Below, piece after piece: positions 38,437 to 47,318 of a DNA stretch of 64,000 nt (position 1 is the stretch's first letter; each line of letters begins with the position of its first letter). A model generated the notes under the pieces. The model worked only from the letters and a program-made list of their open reading frames with translations. It searched no databases and had not been told where the DNA came from. Origin of the DNA: Corynebacterium sp. 74A (GTDB lineage Bacteria > Actinomycetota > Actinomycetes > Mycobacteriales > Mycobacteriaceae); assembly GCF_008930665.1 (NCBI RefSeq), contig NZ_PQMG01000002.1, positions 395,145 to 459,144 on the forward strand, given 5' to 3'. The translations under genes were made by a program, and so were the position numbers.

Positions 38437-38477
38437 GTCCTCCACTGGAGGTGGCGCGGGTGCGCGGGGACCATGCC

Positions 38478-38957
38478 CTAGTTCATGGACACCTCACAGG
38501 CCACATCGGCCGGGGTGGCGGCCTGTGCCGTGTGTACCTCTGCGTCCTTGACTTGCTTCTTGTTAGTGAACACCACGGGGATGATCGTGGAGAGGCCTTC
38601 CTTCTCGATCTCGCTAAAGTCCACCCGCACGATCGGGGTTCCTTGGCTCACGCTCTGGCCCTTTTCTACGAGGCGCTCGAAGCCGCGGCCCTTCATGTTC
38701 ACGGTGTCAATGCCCACGTGCACGAGCACTTCGAGGCCCTTATCGCTCTTGAGAGCGAAGGCGTGGCCGGTGGGAAAGACCGTCACGAGGGTACCGTCGA
38801 TAGGCGCGGTTACCTCGAGTACTCCGCCGACGGGCTTGAGCGCGAAACCTTGGCCCATCATGCCATCAGCGAATACGGGGTCATCCACCTCGGACATGGC
38901 GCATACCTCACCCTCGCAGGGAGCGTGGACCTTGGTTTTCTTTCCGAATCCGAACAT
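38478..38957 (-). CDS. PTS glucose-family EIIA
   Basis: A 159-residue stand-alone EIIA of the glucose superfamily. His80 in LEVLVHVGIDTV is the phosphorylation site, and His65 in PTGHAFAL is the second active-site histidine. I start at ATG 38957 (MFGFGKKTKVHAP) with GGAG upstream. It lies third in the operon after the antiterminator and EIICB, which has no EIIA domain of its own, so this protein should phosphorylate it. The 143-bp gap between them is larger than usual but contains no obvious terminator. Confidence 0.92.
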   Translation of the reverse strand: MFGFGKKTKVHAPCEGEVCAMSEVDDPVFADGMMGQGFALKPVGGVLEVTAPIDGTLVTVFPTGHAFALKSDKGLEVLVHVGIDTVNMKGRGFERLVEKGQSVSQGTPIVRVDFSEIEKEGLSTIIPVVFTNKKQVKDAEVHTAQAATPADVACEVSMN

Positions 38958-39100
38958 TGTTTCTCCTTTTATTCTTCTACTCGTCTTGTGCGGGAACGCG
39001 GCCCTGCACGTCACGAGCGAGTCTAATCCCGTGGTGAGGCCACGGCACACACCGCGGCCTCACTCATCCCATGACCTGCTGCGCAGGTGGCATGGACAGG

Positions 39101-40693
39101 TTATTCCTCAGCTTCCCCGGTAGCGCTGACGCTGCTCGGGGTTTGGCGCACTACTTCGTCATAGACGAACTGCACCTGGGGGCCGATGATGATCTGCACC
39201 GAGTTCTTGGAGGGCTTGATCACACCGAGCACCTTGTTCTGCGGCAGCTTGGGCTCGTCGAACTTGCTGCCATCTTTGACCACCACGCGCAGGCGGGTGG
39301 CGCAGTAATCGAGGGAGTCGATGTTCTCAGCCCCACCGAGAGCGGTGATGATCTTCGCGGCGGTGGCACGGGTGTCATCATCGCCGGAGTCCTCGTCTTC
39401 CTCGCTGTCTACCTCGGCGTCCTTACCGCGGCCCGGGGTGGACATGTTGAAGGCGCCGATCAAGAAGTAGAAGATCACGAAGTACAGGGCGAAGTAGACC
39501 ACGCCGAGTAGCAGCAGCATCCACCACTGGTTTGCCAGCGGGTTGCGTGCGGAGAGCACCATGTCCACGAAACCGGCGGAGAAGCCGAAGCCTGCGGTCC
39601 AGTGGAAGGTAGCGGCAATCGCCAGGGAGATACCGGTGAGCAGGGCGTGCACCACGTAGAGCACCGGGGCGACGAACATGAAGGAGAACTCGAGGGGCTC
39701 GGTCACACCGGTGAAGAAGGCGGCCAGGGCGCCAGCCAGCATCAGCGAGCCGACAACCTTGCGGCGCTTGCCCTCGGCGCGCAGGTAGATGGCCAGTGCG
39801 GCACCGGGCAGACCGAACATCATGATCGGGAAGAAGCCGGCCTGGTATTGACCGATCACGCCCACGACCTCACAGGTGCTGCCGTCCCAGATACCGGGGC
39901 AGGTGGCGGCGTCGGTGGCTGCAGAAGCGTCCGCGATGGTGGATGCGCCACCCTGGAACTTGCCGATGTCATTAATGCCGATCACATCGAACCAGAAGAT
40001 GGAGTTCAGCGCGTGGTGCAGACCGGTGGGAATGAGCAGACGGTTGAAGAAGCCGTACACGCCCGCGCCACCGGCGCCGAGGCCCTGAATCCAGGTACCG
40101 AAGTTGAAGAGCACTCCGTAGATCACCGGCCACACGAAGTAGAAGATGCCGGAGAGAATGATCGAGAAGAAGGAGGTGAGAATCGGCACCAGGCGACGGC
40201 CAGAGAAGAAGGCCAGGAAGTCGGGCAGCTTCACCCCGCTGAATCGGTTGTACACCCAGGCGGCGAGCACACCGATGACGATGCCGAAGAGCACGTTCTT
40301 GCTGCCCACGGCAGCCCAGCCCTCAGCAGCCCAGTCGCGGGCGGCCTGGCCGGTGAGTTCCTCGGGATCGCCGATGCCACGGTAGCCGGCCACGGCGTCC
40401 TCGCCCAGCAGCTTCGTGAGCGTAGCAAAGCCGATGAAGCCGGAGAGCGCCGCAGCACCATTGGAGTCCTTGGCCAAGCCAAAAGCAATAGCGATGGCGA
40501 AGATCAGGCCCAGGTTGTCCAGAATGGCACTACCGGAGGAGATGAGGATGGAGGCGAAGGCGTTATCAGCGCCCCATCCGGTGGGATCGATCCAATAACC
40601 GATACCCATGAGAATTGCCGCCACTGGCAGGACGGCCACAGCGCCCATGAGGGCCTTGCCCAGACGCTGTAGTGAAGTCATTACTTTATTCAT
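39101..40693 (-). CDS. PTS EIICB, GlcNAc/glucose type
   Basis: A membrane permease of about 530 residues. The EIIC part has about ten segments, with the family pattern RLLIPTGLHHALNSIFWFDV near residue 225, which is closer to NagE than to PtsG, and TGVTEPLEFSFMFV near residue 325. An acidic linker (about 425-440) joins it to EIIB, whose phosphorylated Cys is in DYCATRLRV near residue 465. N-acetylglucosamine is the better guess, glucose is possible. ATG 40693 is used; GTG 40702 is also possible. EIIA is encoded separately downstream. Confidence 0.88.
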   Translation of the reverse strand: MNKVMTSLQRLGKALMGAVAVLPVAAILMGIGYWIDPTGWGADNAFASILISSGSAILDNLGLIFAIAIAFGLAKDSNGAAALSGFIGFATLTKLLGEDAVAGYRGIGDPEELTGQAARDWAAEGWAAVGSKNVLFGIVIGVLAAWVYNRFSGVKLPDFLAFFSGRRLVPILTSFFSIILSGIFYFVWPVIYGVLFNFGTWIQGLGAGGAGVYGFFNRLLIPTGLHHALNSIFWFDVIGINDIGKFQGGASTIADASAATDAATCPGIWDGSTCEVVGVIGQYQAGFFPIMMFGLPGAALAIYLRAEGKRRKVVGSLMLAGALAAFFTGVTEPLEFSFMFVAPVLYVVHALLTGISLAIAATFHWTAGFGFSAGFVDMVLSARNPLANQWWMLLLLGVVYFALYFVIFYFLIGAFNMSTPGRGKDAEVDSEEDEDSGDDDTRATAAKIITALGGAENIDSLDYCATRLRVVVKDGSKFDEPKLPQNKVLGVIKPSKNSVQIIIGPQVQFVYDEVVRQTPSSVSATGEAEE

Positions 40694-40733
40694 GACCTGC
40701 ACTCACCCCTTCTTGTATGGAAATAGTTGTGTT

Positions 40734-41612
40734 TTATTGTGTGTATCCGTGCAGATACACCGCGAGAAAAGCGGTCTCTCCGCGAAGTTTTTTATCTAAG
40801 GTGTCCGTGCCCGCTAGGTCCCGTATCACGTCCTCGGCCAGTTCCCATTCCTCCGGTAATTGCCGAGAAATAGTGCTGGCGAGGGCATTGCTGCGATAGT
40901 TCTGCTCCCGCAGTCGTGTGAGGAGATAACGGAGCCGAATAGGCAAGGAATCATCTGCTGCGTCGCGCTTATCGACGCTCACCGCATCGCCCGCGCCCGC
41001 CTCGGCAATGTGGAGCCGCCGGTGAATGAGCTGCTCCGCCCGAGAAATGGCATTGGCCGTGGCCAAGGGTTTTTTCACGGTGTCGCCAGTGCGGGCGGCG
41101 GTGAGGTGGAGGGTGATAAACGCGGCCTCATCAAGCGGCAGATCGCGGGTGTCGAGGTTGGCGTTGAGGTAGTGCACCACCACTTCCGCGGCGGAAAAGG
41201 CCTCGGGGAATACCGCTTTGATCTCGTTGACGAGGGTGTTTTCGATGAGCTCGCCGCGATCGACGCGCTCAACTGCTGCCGAGAGATGCTCGGTGAGAAT
41301 CACATAAATTGAGGGATGCAATTCCCCCAGCACATCCACGGCTAAGTCTATGGCGGCACTAATCACGGCCAGCTGGGCGGCGTTGATACGGCCGAGGCTG
41401 GTGAGGATTTCTTCCTGCTCCGCGGTGAGCTCCACATATTCTTGCCGATTTTCTGCGGCAGTGACCTCAGCGCGAGACATGATGTCTCCGATGGATGCGC
41501 CGAAGCCAAGTCCTTTCCCCACAATCACTTTGGACTGGGGGGCTGGGCCCTCGGAATCGCGCACCACCACGGCGTTATTGCTCAGCACACGAGCTATACG
41601 AAGCTCTGTCAT
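40734..41612 (-). CDS. BglG/LicT-family transcriptional antiterminator
   Basis: A 292-residue RNA-binding regulator. The CAT domain is residues 1-55 (IARVLSNNAVVV, then VIVGKGLGFG). PRD1 (about 70-170) keeps both conserved histidines, in ILTEHLSAAVERV and AAFITLHLTA. In PRD2 (about 180-290) the matching sites read LLTRLREQ and LAVYLHG, so both phospho-histidines seem lost. It is first in the operon ahead of EIICB (31-bp gap) and would bind the RAT-like site in its own leader when the sugar is present. A 13-base dispersed repeat lies in the gene. Confidence 0.9.
   Translation of the reverse strand: MTELRIARVLSNNAVVVRDSEGPAPQSKVIVGKGLGFGASIGDIMSRAEVTAAENRQEYVELTAEQEEILTSLGRINAAQLAVISAAIDLAVDVLGELHPSIYVILTEHLSAAVERVDRGELIENTLVNEIKAVFPEAFSAAEVVVHYLNANLDTRDLPLDEAAFITLHLTAARTGDTVKKPLATANAISRAEQLIHRRLHIAEAGAGDAVSVDKRDAADDSLPIRLRYLLTRLREQNYRSNALASTISRQLPEEWELAEDVIRDLAGTDTLDKKLRGETAFLAVYLHGYTQ
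40966..40978 (-). repeat. Dispersed repeat copy (13/14) inside the antiterminator gene
   Basis: GCGTCGATAAGCG on minus, preceded by A in place of G. Read as Ser-Val-Asp-Lys-Arg. Confidence 0.7.
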
Positions 41613-41724
41613 GCCTGCTCACCTCCGGTGTGTCAAGGGGATCAACTCCCACGTCGTGAACCTCACCGATCCAGCAGCAGTGGCTGGTCGGCGGTGATCG
41701 TCACTATGGGAGTATCCAGTGCGC

Positions 41725-41753
41725 GGTGATGCCTGATCGAATCAGTGACACCC
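41725..41753 (-). promoter_or_regulatory. Candidate ribonucleic antiterminator (RAT) site
   Basis: On minus, 29 bases run GGGTGTCACTG - ATTCGAT - CAGGCATCACC. Length, symmetry and the ACTG/CAGGCA core fit RAT elements bound by BglG/LicT proteins. It lies 113 bp before the antiterminator start. The overlapping terminator is not clear to me. Confidence 0.65.
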
Positions 41754-41857
41754 GAGGGCTGTGATACATCCCAAAGTGTATCTGGTTATAACGTCAGATG
41801 AGTATGGAATGTGGACAAAGACACAACGAGGCATCCGCACATGTGGGGGTAGCGATA

Positions 41858-41889
41858 AGGAAACCCCTGCGCACCAGCGGCAACAGGGG
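41858..41889 (-). terminator. Terminator of the GDPD lipoprotein gene
   Basis: CCCCTG (41864-41869) pairs with CAGGGG (41884-41889), with inner pairing, then TTTCCTT on minus. Confidence 0.6.
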
Positions 41890-41910
41890 CGTGGGAAAAG
41901 ATGCGGGCCC

Positions 41911-42975
41911 TTAGTTGTGCTGCGGCTTCCAGCCATAATCTTGAGCCACCTGCACCAATAGCGTGGGATAGTCGGTGATGATCCCATCTACCCCAGCCTC
42001 GATTTGATCGCGCATCGTGGGCTCATCGTTGACCGTCCACGGGATCACCTTCAGGCCCAGGTCATGGGCGCGCTTCACATACTCGGCGGTGGCCACGGGA
42101 TGGTAGTCCTCATCCCCCGCCGTGGCCCCATAGGGCACCGCATAGCCCGGGCTCACCACATCGGTGCCGAGCTGCTGTACCGCAGCCAGCACATCGCCGT
42201 CCGTGTCCTCGTAGCTCACCGATCCCAGCCAGGGGGAGTTCTCGGTCCAGGTGGTCTCATCGTAGAGCGCCACTGTGGGCACCTCAGGGGCGATGTCCTG
42301 CACGATCTCGAGGCTGGACCAGTCGAAACTTTGAATGGTGATCTTCTCTCGCAGCCCCGCCTCATCGGCGGCGGCGAGAATGGCGTCCACGAACTCCCGC
42401 GGCGGAGCGGACTCAGCGGGGTTCTCGGCCTCGATCTTGGTCTCGATATTGTAGCTGACCTCGGGGTTCTTCTCCTTGGCTAGCGCGAATACCTCGGAGA
42501 GCTGGGCGATCCTATTGTCCGTGGCCGGGGTGGCGTCCGGGAAATCCTCCAGCGTCTTATCGCAGCGTAGCGTCTCGAGCTGGGCGTAGCTGAGCTCGTG
42601 GACGAGCGCGCCCACATAGGGGTATTGCTCATCGCCCTCGGTAGCGGGCTCGGTATCGGCGCACTTTGTGTCCTCGATGCGCGGATCGTGCCACACCATA
42701 GGCACCCCGTCGGCGCTCATCACGATGTCCAGCTCGAGGGTATCCACCCCGAGATCAAGGGCGTGGGAAAACGCCGTGAGGGATTCCTCGGTGTGTTCTC
42801 CCCTACCGCCGCGATGCGCCTGCACATCGAGGCCGGCGGCATCCACCGTGGCGGTCTCGGAAGGGGTGGTATCGGCGGTGGATTCGGAGCCGGAGCGGCC
42901 CGAGGAGCCGGAGGAGCATCCAGCAAGTAGCAGCGATCCGGCGGCAAGCACGCAGAGACTCTGGCGCAGTGTCAT
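41911..42975 (-). CDS. Secreted glycerophosphodiester phosphodiesterase lipoprotein
   Basis: A 354-residue GDPD of the GlpQ type, which splits glycerophosphodiesters outside the cell. The signal peptide ends in the lipobox LLAGC (lipidated Cys at about residue 20), followed by a Ser/Gly/Thr-rich linker to about residue 45. The catalytic HRGGRGEHTEES starts near residue 54, ELDIVMSADG gives the metal-binding acids, and WHDPRIED the second histidine. It complements the cytoplasmic GDPD at 409-1134. It is monocistronic with its own terminator. Confidence 0.9.
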   Translation of the reverse strand: MTLRQSLCVLAAGSLLLAGCSSGSSGRSGSESTADTTPSETATVDAAGLDVQAHRGGRGEHTEESLTAFSHALDLGVDTLELDIVMSADGVPMVWHDPRIEDTKCADTEPATEGDEQYPYVGALVHELSYAQLETLRCDKTLEDFPDATPATDNRIAQLSEVFALAKEKNPEVSYNIETKIEAENPAESAPPREFVDAILAAADEAGLREKITIQSFDWSSLEIVQDIAPEVPTVALYDETTWTENSPWLGSVSYEDTDGDVLAAVQQLGTDVVSPGYAVPYGATAGDEDYHPVATAEYVKRAHDLGLKVIPWTVNDEPTMRDQIEAGVDGIITDYPTLLVQVAQDYGWKPQHN

Positions 42976-43029
42976 CTCATCTCCTTAGAGGTTGTTCACT
43001 CACGATCAGGCGGGACCTGGCTGGAGGGA

Positions 43030-43043
43030 GGCGTCGATAAGCG
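43030..43043 (+). repeat. Dispersed repeat copy GGCGTCGATAAGCG
   Basis: Full copy between the GDPD lipoprotein start and the MFS gene end. With the preceding TGGAGGGA it is identical over 22 bases to the minus-strand copy at 49778. Confidence 0.85.
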
Positions 43044-43127
43044 CAGCACTACCCCGCACTCACCGCCCACTCTAAGGCGGAGATGTTCCCCTCCGCGCGC
43101 TAACTTACGATTACGTACCCACGCTCG

Positions 43128-44324
43128 CTACCCCCGCCCAGCGCCATAGACCCGGCGTGAGGCCCACACGGCGAACAGGAGCAGCACCACCGCCACCGAG
43201 GCACCGAAGCCAAGCATCTGCGGATACCCGAAACGGCCCGAGAGCGCTGTCAGCACCGCGGGGAAAATCATGCCGGTATAGGTGAGCGAGTAGTACACGC
43301 CGGAGAGACTTCCCAGCTCATTGGGTGCGGCGACCTCGATCGTCTCAGACAGCCCGGTGTACATGCAGGAACCATAGGAAATCCCCAGCAGCACACAGGC
43401 ACAGGCGACCCGCACCAGGCTCAGGTGCTCCACCACGTACACCGCGGTGCTCATCGCTAGCACCACGGCGCCCAGGCTGAGCGCGGGGCGCAGGTGTGCC
43501 GGCACCAGCGGCATGCCACGCTGCACCACGAAGCCAGTGATGAGCACGATAGTGATGAACATGCCGGTCAGCGCAATGGGATGCTCCATCTCGGGCTGGA
43601 AGCGCTGCGGCAAAATGGCGTTGCCCACAAAGGCGGTGCCGAATACCCAGGGCGCCACGGAGGCGGCGAGGAAGATGAAGCGAAAGCTGAACATGGCACG
43701 CAGGGGAAATATCCCGCTGCAGCCATAATGGCTGGGGCCGCGACGCGGGGACTGGCGGGTTTCCTGCACCCCGAAGAGCAGCGGCTGGAAGGCGAGGGTG
43801 AGCAGAATATGAAAGACGAAGGGCAGCTGCCCCGGCAGCGGCGCCCACTGCCCGATCAGCCCCGAGGCCCCCGCTCCCAGACCGAAGCCGGCGCTAAGGG
43901 ACATCGCCACGCGCATCGCTCCCGAGGAGGGCGTGGCGCTGGGATCGAAGCGCGGGGCGGAAAGCTCCTTGATCCAGCTGCCGCCCGCGGTCATGGCCAT
44001 GCCCACGGCAGTACCAGCGCACAAACGTCCCAGGCCCATGAGCCAGGCGGTGTGTTCACCGCTGGCAATGAGCACAGACCCCAGCAGCGCCACGATGGGG
44101 GCGGGCAGCATCAGCGCCCGCCGACCATAGCGATCCGAGAGTGGGCCGGTGACCAATAGCCCGCTCGCCACGCCGATGGCGTAATACACCAGCATGAGGT
44201 CCACGACCACGGCGGCCAGCGCACCCTGCCCGCGGTAGTACACCAGCATCGGCGTGAAGCCATTTCCTCCCCACGCCACCCCGAACACGGGAAGCGCGAC
44301 CCGAAGCCACTGCTTATCCTTCAT
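43128..44324 (-). CDS. MFS transporter
   Basis: A 398-residue major-facilitator protein with twelve segments. The loop 2-3 motif reads GPLSDRYGRRALML near residue 70. I start at ATG 44324 (MKDKQWLRVALPVFGVAWGGNG), because the 65 codons upstream are hydrophilic and run towards the tRNA. There is no ribosome site, and a TAATAC box lies 11 bases upstream, so the mRNA may be nearly leaderless. The substrate is unknown. The first helix with FGVAWGGNGFTPML matches a corynebacterial/mycobacterial MFS group I cannot name. Confidence 0.8.
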   Translation of the reverse strand: MKDKQWLRVALPVFGVAWGGNGFTPMLVYYRGQGALAAVVVDLMLVYYAIGVASGLLVTGPLSDRYGRRALMLPAPIVALLGSVLIASGEHTAWLMGLGRLCAGTAVGMAMTAGGSWIKELSAPRFDPSATPSSGAMRVAMSLSAGFGLGAGASGLIGQWAPLPGQLPFVFHILLTLAFQPLLFGVQETRQSPRRGPSHYGCSGIFPLRAMFSFRFIFLAASVAPWVFGTAFVGNAILPQRFQPEMEHPIALTGMFITIVLITGFVVQRGMPLVPAHLRPALSLGAVVLAMSTAVYVVEHLSLVRVACACVLLGISYGSCMYTGLSETIEVAAPNELGSLSGVYYSLTYTGMIFPAVLTALSGRFGYPQMLGFGASVAVVLLLFAVWASRRVYGAGRG

Positions 44325-44374
44325 AATTGTGAACTGTATTACATAACTGGCCGTTGTGGGGGCGAGTTCGGGGA

Positions 44375-44387
44375 GCTTATCGACGCC
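44375..44387 (-). repeat. Dispersed repeat copy (13/14)
   Basis: GCTTATCGACGCC on plus, 51 bp upstream of the MFS start, intergenic. Confidence 0.75.
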
Positions 44388-44501
44388 TGGAGCCAGGCAC
44401 TCAACCTCGACGGCGGTGAGCATAACGGGCAGGTGTTCCATGGACATCGCCCGCTGTGGGGCGCGGAATCCATGGCGGTGGGGACAGAGCCCACACATGC
44501 G

Positions 44502-44538
44502 ACAACCCCAGCTCATCATGGCGATGAACTGGGGTTGT
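44502..44538 (-). terminator. Terminator hairpin behind tRNA-Arg copy 2
   Basis: ACAACCCCAG and CTGGGGTTGT arms within 44502-44538 give a long stem. No T-run. The GATGAACTGGG part repeats that of copy 1. Confidence 0.65.
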
Positions 44539-44541
44539 CTG

Positions 44542-44617
44542 TGGTGCGCCCGAAGGGATTCGAACCCCTAACCTTCTGATCCGTAGTCAGATGCTCTATC
44601 CGTTGAGCTACGGGCGC
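44542..44617 (-). tRNA. tRNA-Arg(ACG), copy 2
   Basis: Identical in sequence to the copy at 36236-36311, with encoded CCA. Anticodon ACG. Confidence 0.96.
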
Positions 44618-44647
44618 ATTCTCACACTCTCCGAAGAGAGGTGAGAG

Positions 44648-44736
44648 CGGAGACGAGAGGATTTGAACCTCCGGCCCTCCGTTAAGAGGGCAACTCATTA
44701 GCAGTGAGCCCCATTCGGCCGCTCTGGCACGTCTCC
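44648..44736 (-). tRNA. tRNA-Ser(GCT)
   Basis: An 89-nt class II tRNA. The acceptor GGAGACG/CGTCTCC, anticodon loop CT-GCT-AA and long variable arm are intact. CCA is not encoded. Reads AGC/AGU. Confidence 0.95.
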
Positions 44737-44831
44737 ACGCGCATACGCAATGCGCTCAGGCCATAATAGCAATCATTTGTGGGGGCGCAAAAACCGTGGG
44801 TGAGAGGCGACGAGTGCTAGTGTTAGGCACC

Positions 44832-45854
44832 ATGATTCGCCCTGATCTTGCTTCTTTGCCGGCCTATGTTCCGGGCAAGCGCAACCCGCGTGCCCTCAAG
44901 CTATCCAGTAATGAAGTGGCGAGTGGACCGCTGCCGGCCGTGCTCACCGCCATGGAGCAGGCAACCTCCCACGCGAACCGCTATCCAGACATGGCAGCAC
45001 TGGATATCCGAGAGCAGCTCGCCGCCCACCTCGACCTGACGGTAGATCAGGTGGCCGTGGGCTGCGGCTCCTCCGCGCTGTGCCAGCAACTGGTGCAGAT
45101 CGCCTGCGATCGTGGCGAAGAGGTGGTGTTCCCGTGGCGCTCCTTCGAGGCCTATCCCATCTTCGCCCAGGTGGCCAACGCCGCCGGCGTGCCAGTGCCG
45201 CTGACTGAGGATCACCGCCTCGACCTGCCCGCCATGGCTGCGGCAATCACCGACGCCACCCGCCTCGTATTCGTGTGCAACCCGAATAACCCCACCGGCA
45301 CCACCATCACCGCCGCCGAGTTTGCTGATTTCATGCAGGCTGTGCCGCGCGATGTGATCGTGGCCCTCGATGAGGCCTACTTCGAGTACATGCGCGCCAC
45401 AGACACCCCCATCGGGCACACGGCGATCCACGAGTACCCGAACCTCGTCGCCCTGCGCACCTTCTCGAAGGCCTATGGCTTGGCCGCCATGCGCATTGGT
45501 TATGCCTTCGGCGCCCCCGAGATCATCGAGGCGCTGAACAAGGTGGCCATCCCCTTCGGCGTGAATGCCGTGGCCCAGGCCGCCGCCAGCGCCTCGTTGG
45601 CTGAGTCCGCGCAGCTGCTGCAGTGCACCGATGAGGTGGTGGAGCAGCGGCAGCGGGTGTGCGAAGAGCTGCAGGCTGTGCCCTCCGAGGCGAACTTTGT
45701 GTGGATTCCGCGCGATGATGCGCTCGAGGTGGCGTCGGCACTGGCAGACAAAGATGTGCTGGTGCGCGCCTTCCCAGAAGGGCTGCGCGTGACCGTGACC
45801 ACCGCCGCGGAAATGGATCGCCTGCTGAGCGTGTGGCAGGAGCTGGGGCTCTAG
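44832..45854 (+). CDS. pat: Aromatic amino acid aminotransferase (HisC-like)
   Basis: A 340-residue class I/II PLP aminotransferase. The N-terminus MIRPDLASLPAYVPG is that of the corynebacterial Pat enzymes, which make phenylalanine and tyrosine from their keto acids. CNPNNPTGT is near residue 150, DEAYFEYM near 180, and the PLP-lysine in TFSKAYGLAAMRIGY near 210. HisC is the main alternative. The pairing with tyrA in the same region favours Pat, though they are not in one operon. ATG 44832 is used in place of the 12-codon upstream extension. Confidence 0.88.
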   Translation: MIRPDLASLPAYVPGKRNPRALKLSSNEVASGPLPAVLTAMEQATSHANRYPDMAALDIREQLAAHLDLTVDQVAVGCGSSALCQQLVQIACDRGEEVVFPWRSFEAYPIFAQVANAAGVPVPLTEDHRLDLPAMAAAITDATRLVFVCNPNNPTGTTITAAEFADFMQAVPRDVIVALDEAYFEYMRATDTPIGHTAIHEYPNLVALRTFSKAYGLAAMRIGYAFGAPEIIEALNKVAIPFGVNAVAQAAASASLAESAQLLQCTDEVVEQRQRVCEELQAVPSEANFVWIPRDDALEVASALADKDVLVRAFPEGLRVTVTTAAEMDRLLSVWQELGL

Positions 45855-45908
45855 CTGCTTCGGCCGCTTAGGCTGCTGCGCCAGCCCCCATGGCGCAGCC
45901 TGTACCAG

Positions 45909-45955
45909 CAAAAAAATGTAGCGCGGCACTGAAAATAACCAGTGTCGCGCTACAT
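45909..45955 (-). terminator. Intrinsic terminator behind tRNA-Ser(TGA)
   Basis: A 16-bp stem (45916-45931 with 45940-45955, one mismatch) followed on minus by seven Ts. Confidence 0.9.
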
Positions 45956-45964
45956 CTGTATATG

Positions 45965-46051
45965 CGGAGGCGGAGGGATTTGAACCCCCGGACCGTTTCA
46001 CGGGTCGCTCGCTTTCAAGGCGAGTGCATTCGGCCGCTCTGCCACGCCTCC
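45965..46051 (-). tRNA. tRNA-Ser(TGA)
   Basis: An 87-nt class II tRNA. The acceptor GGAGGCG/CGCCTCC, anticodon loop CT-TGA-AA and long variable arm are intact. CCA is not encoded. The third serine tRNA in the window. Confidence 0.95.
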
Positions 46052-46143
46052 CTGCCTGCGTGGACCGCACTCGCAGGGGCGGGTGGGCCACAGACTCCAG
46101 TCATCCTAGCCGATTCGCCCCGCGTTCACCTACTGTGGAGGCT

Positions 46144-47136
46144 ATGACTGAACACACAAAGAACGACACAATGAAAGCTATCACTCTCGTTGAATCCGAT
46201 AATCCCAAGCGCCCGGATCTGGTGTGGGATGAGGTAGAGCGTCCCAGCCTCGCCGCGGGCGAGGTATTGGTGGAGGTCAAGGCCGCGGGCGTTAATCGTG
46301 CCGATCTGGCACAGCGCGCTGGCGCCTATCCGCCGCCGGAGGGTGCCTCCGAGATCCTCGGCCTAGAAATTGCGGGCGTGGTGGCAGATCCGGGCGATAG
46401 CGACTACGCAGTGGGCGATAAGGTGTGCGCCCTGCTCGCGGGCGGCGGCTATGCCGAATACGCCGCGGTGCCGGCGGGCCAGCTGCTGCCCGTCCCCGAG
46501 GGCTGGAGCTTCGCCGAGGCCGCGTCCATCGTGGAGGTAGCCACCACGGTGTGGTCCAATATTGTGATGACCGCCCACCTAGAGAAGGGCCAGACGCTGC
46601 TAGTACATGGCGGTGGCGGCGGCATCGGCACCTTCGCTATTCAGCTCGGCAAAGCCTTGGGCTGCACGGTGGCGGGCACGGCCGGTTCCGCCGAGAAGGT
46701 AGAGCTGATGACCCAACTGGGCGCTGATGTGGCTATTAACTATAAGGAGCAGGATTTCGCCGAGGTCATGCGCAATAAGTGCAATGTGATCCTCGATGTG
46801 GTCGGCGGTTCCTACCTGGATTCCAATGTGAAGGCGCTGGCCATGGATGGCACGGTGACCATCATTGGTTTGATCGGTGGCCCCAAGGGCGAGCTCAATG
46901 TGGGCCGGCTGCTCTCGAAGCGCGGCACTCTCGCCGCCACCACCCTGCGTAATCGTTCCATCGAGGACAAGGCAGAGATCGTGCGCCAGACCCAGCAGGG
47001 TGTGTGGCCGCTGCTGGAATCCGGCGAGATCAGCCACCAGATCTCCACCGTGCTGCCGATTACTGAGGCCGCGGAGGCGCACCGGATCATGGCCAAGGGC
47101 GAGATGACCGGCAAGATCATCCTCGAGATCTCCTAA
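46144..47136 (+). CDS. NAD(P)H:quinone oxidoreductase (zinc-independent MDR family)
   Basis: A 330-residue medium-chain dehydrogenase/reductase of the quinone oxidoreductase (Qor/PIG3) type. GVNRADLAQRAGAYPPPEG near residue 50 is characteristic, and the nucleotide site LLVHGGGGGIGTFAIQLGKALG is near 152. Zinc-ligand cysteines of the alcohol dehydrogenases are absent. The start ATG 46144 has GGAGG upstream. Reduction of quinones or small reactive carbonyls with NADPH is expected. Confidence 0.9.
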   Translation: MTEHTKNDTMKAITLVESDNPKRPDLVWDEVERPSLAAGEVLVEVKAAGVNRADLAQRAGAYPPPEGASEILGLEIAGVVADPGDSDYAVGDKVCALLAGGGYAEYAAVPAGQLLPVPEGWSFAEAASIVEVATTVWSNIVMTAHLEKGQTLLVHGGGGGIGTFAIQLGKALGCTVAGTAGSAEKVELMTQLGADVAINYKEQDFAEVMRNKCNVILDVVGGSYLDSNVKALAMDGTVTIIGLIGGPKGELNVGRLLSKRGTLAATTLRNRSIEDKAEIVRQTQQGVWPLLESGEISHQISTVLPITEAAEAHRIMAKGEMTGKIILEIS

Positions 47137-47217
47137 GCGCCCCTCCCCCGCCGGCGCAGCCAAAGCCCTATCCTGAGCGCGCCGCGGCGGGTACGGCTGC
47201 CGCCGTATATACACAGC

Positions 47218-47259
47218 ACCGCCGCACAGCGAGGAAAAGAAACTCGGCTGCGCGGCGGT
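47218..47259. terminator. Hairpin between convergent qor-like and class V aminotransferase-like genes
   Basis: A 13-bp stem with one mismatch (47218-47230 with 47247-47259). Positioned to end both genes. Confidence 0.6.
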
Positions 47260-47318
47260 TAGTTCTGCTCGGAAGGCTTTTTATATGACGCCAGCGAGGC
47301 TGGTGACAACAGCGGCGG

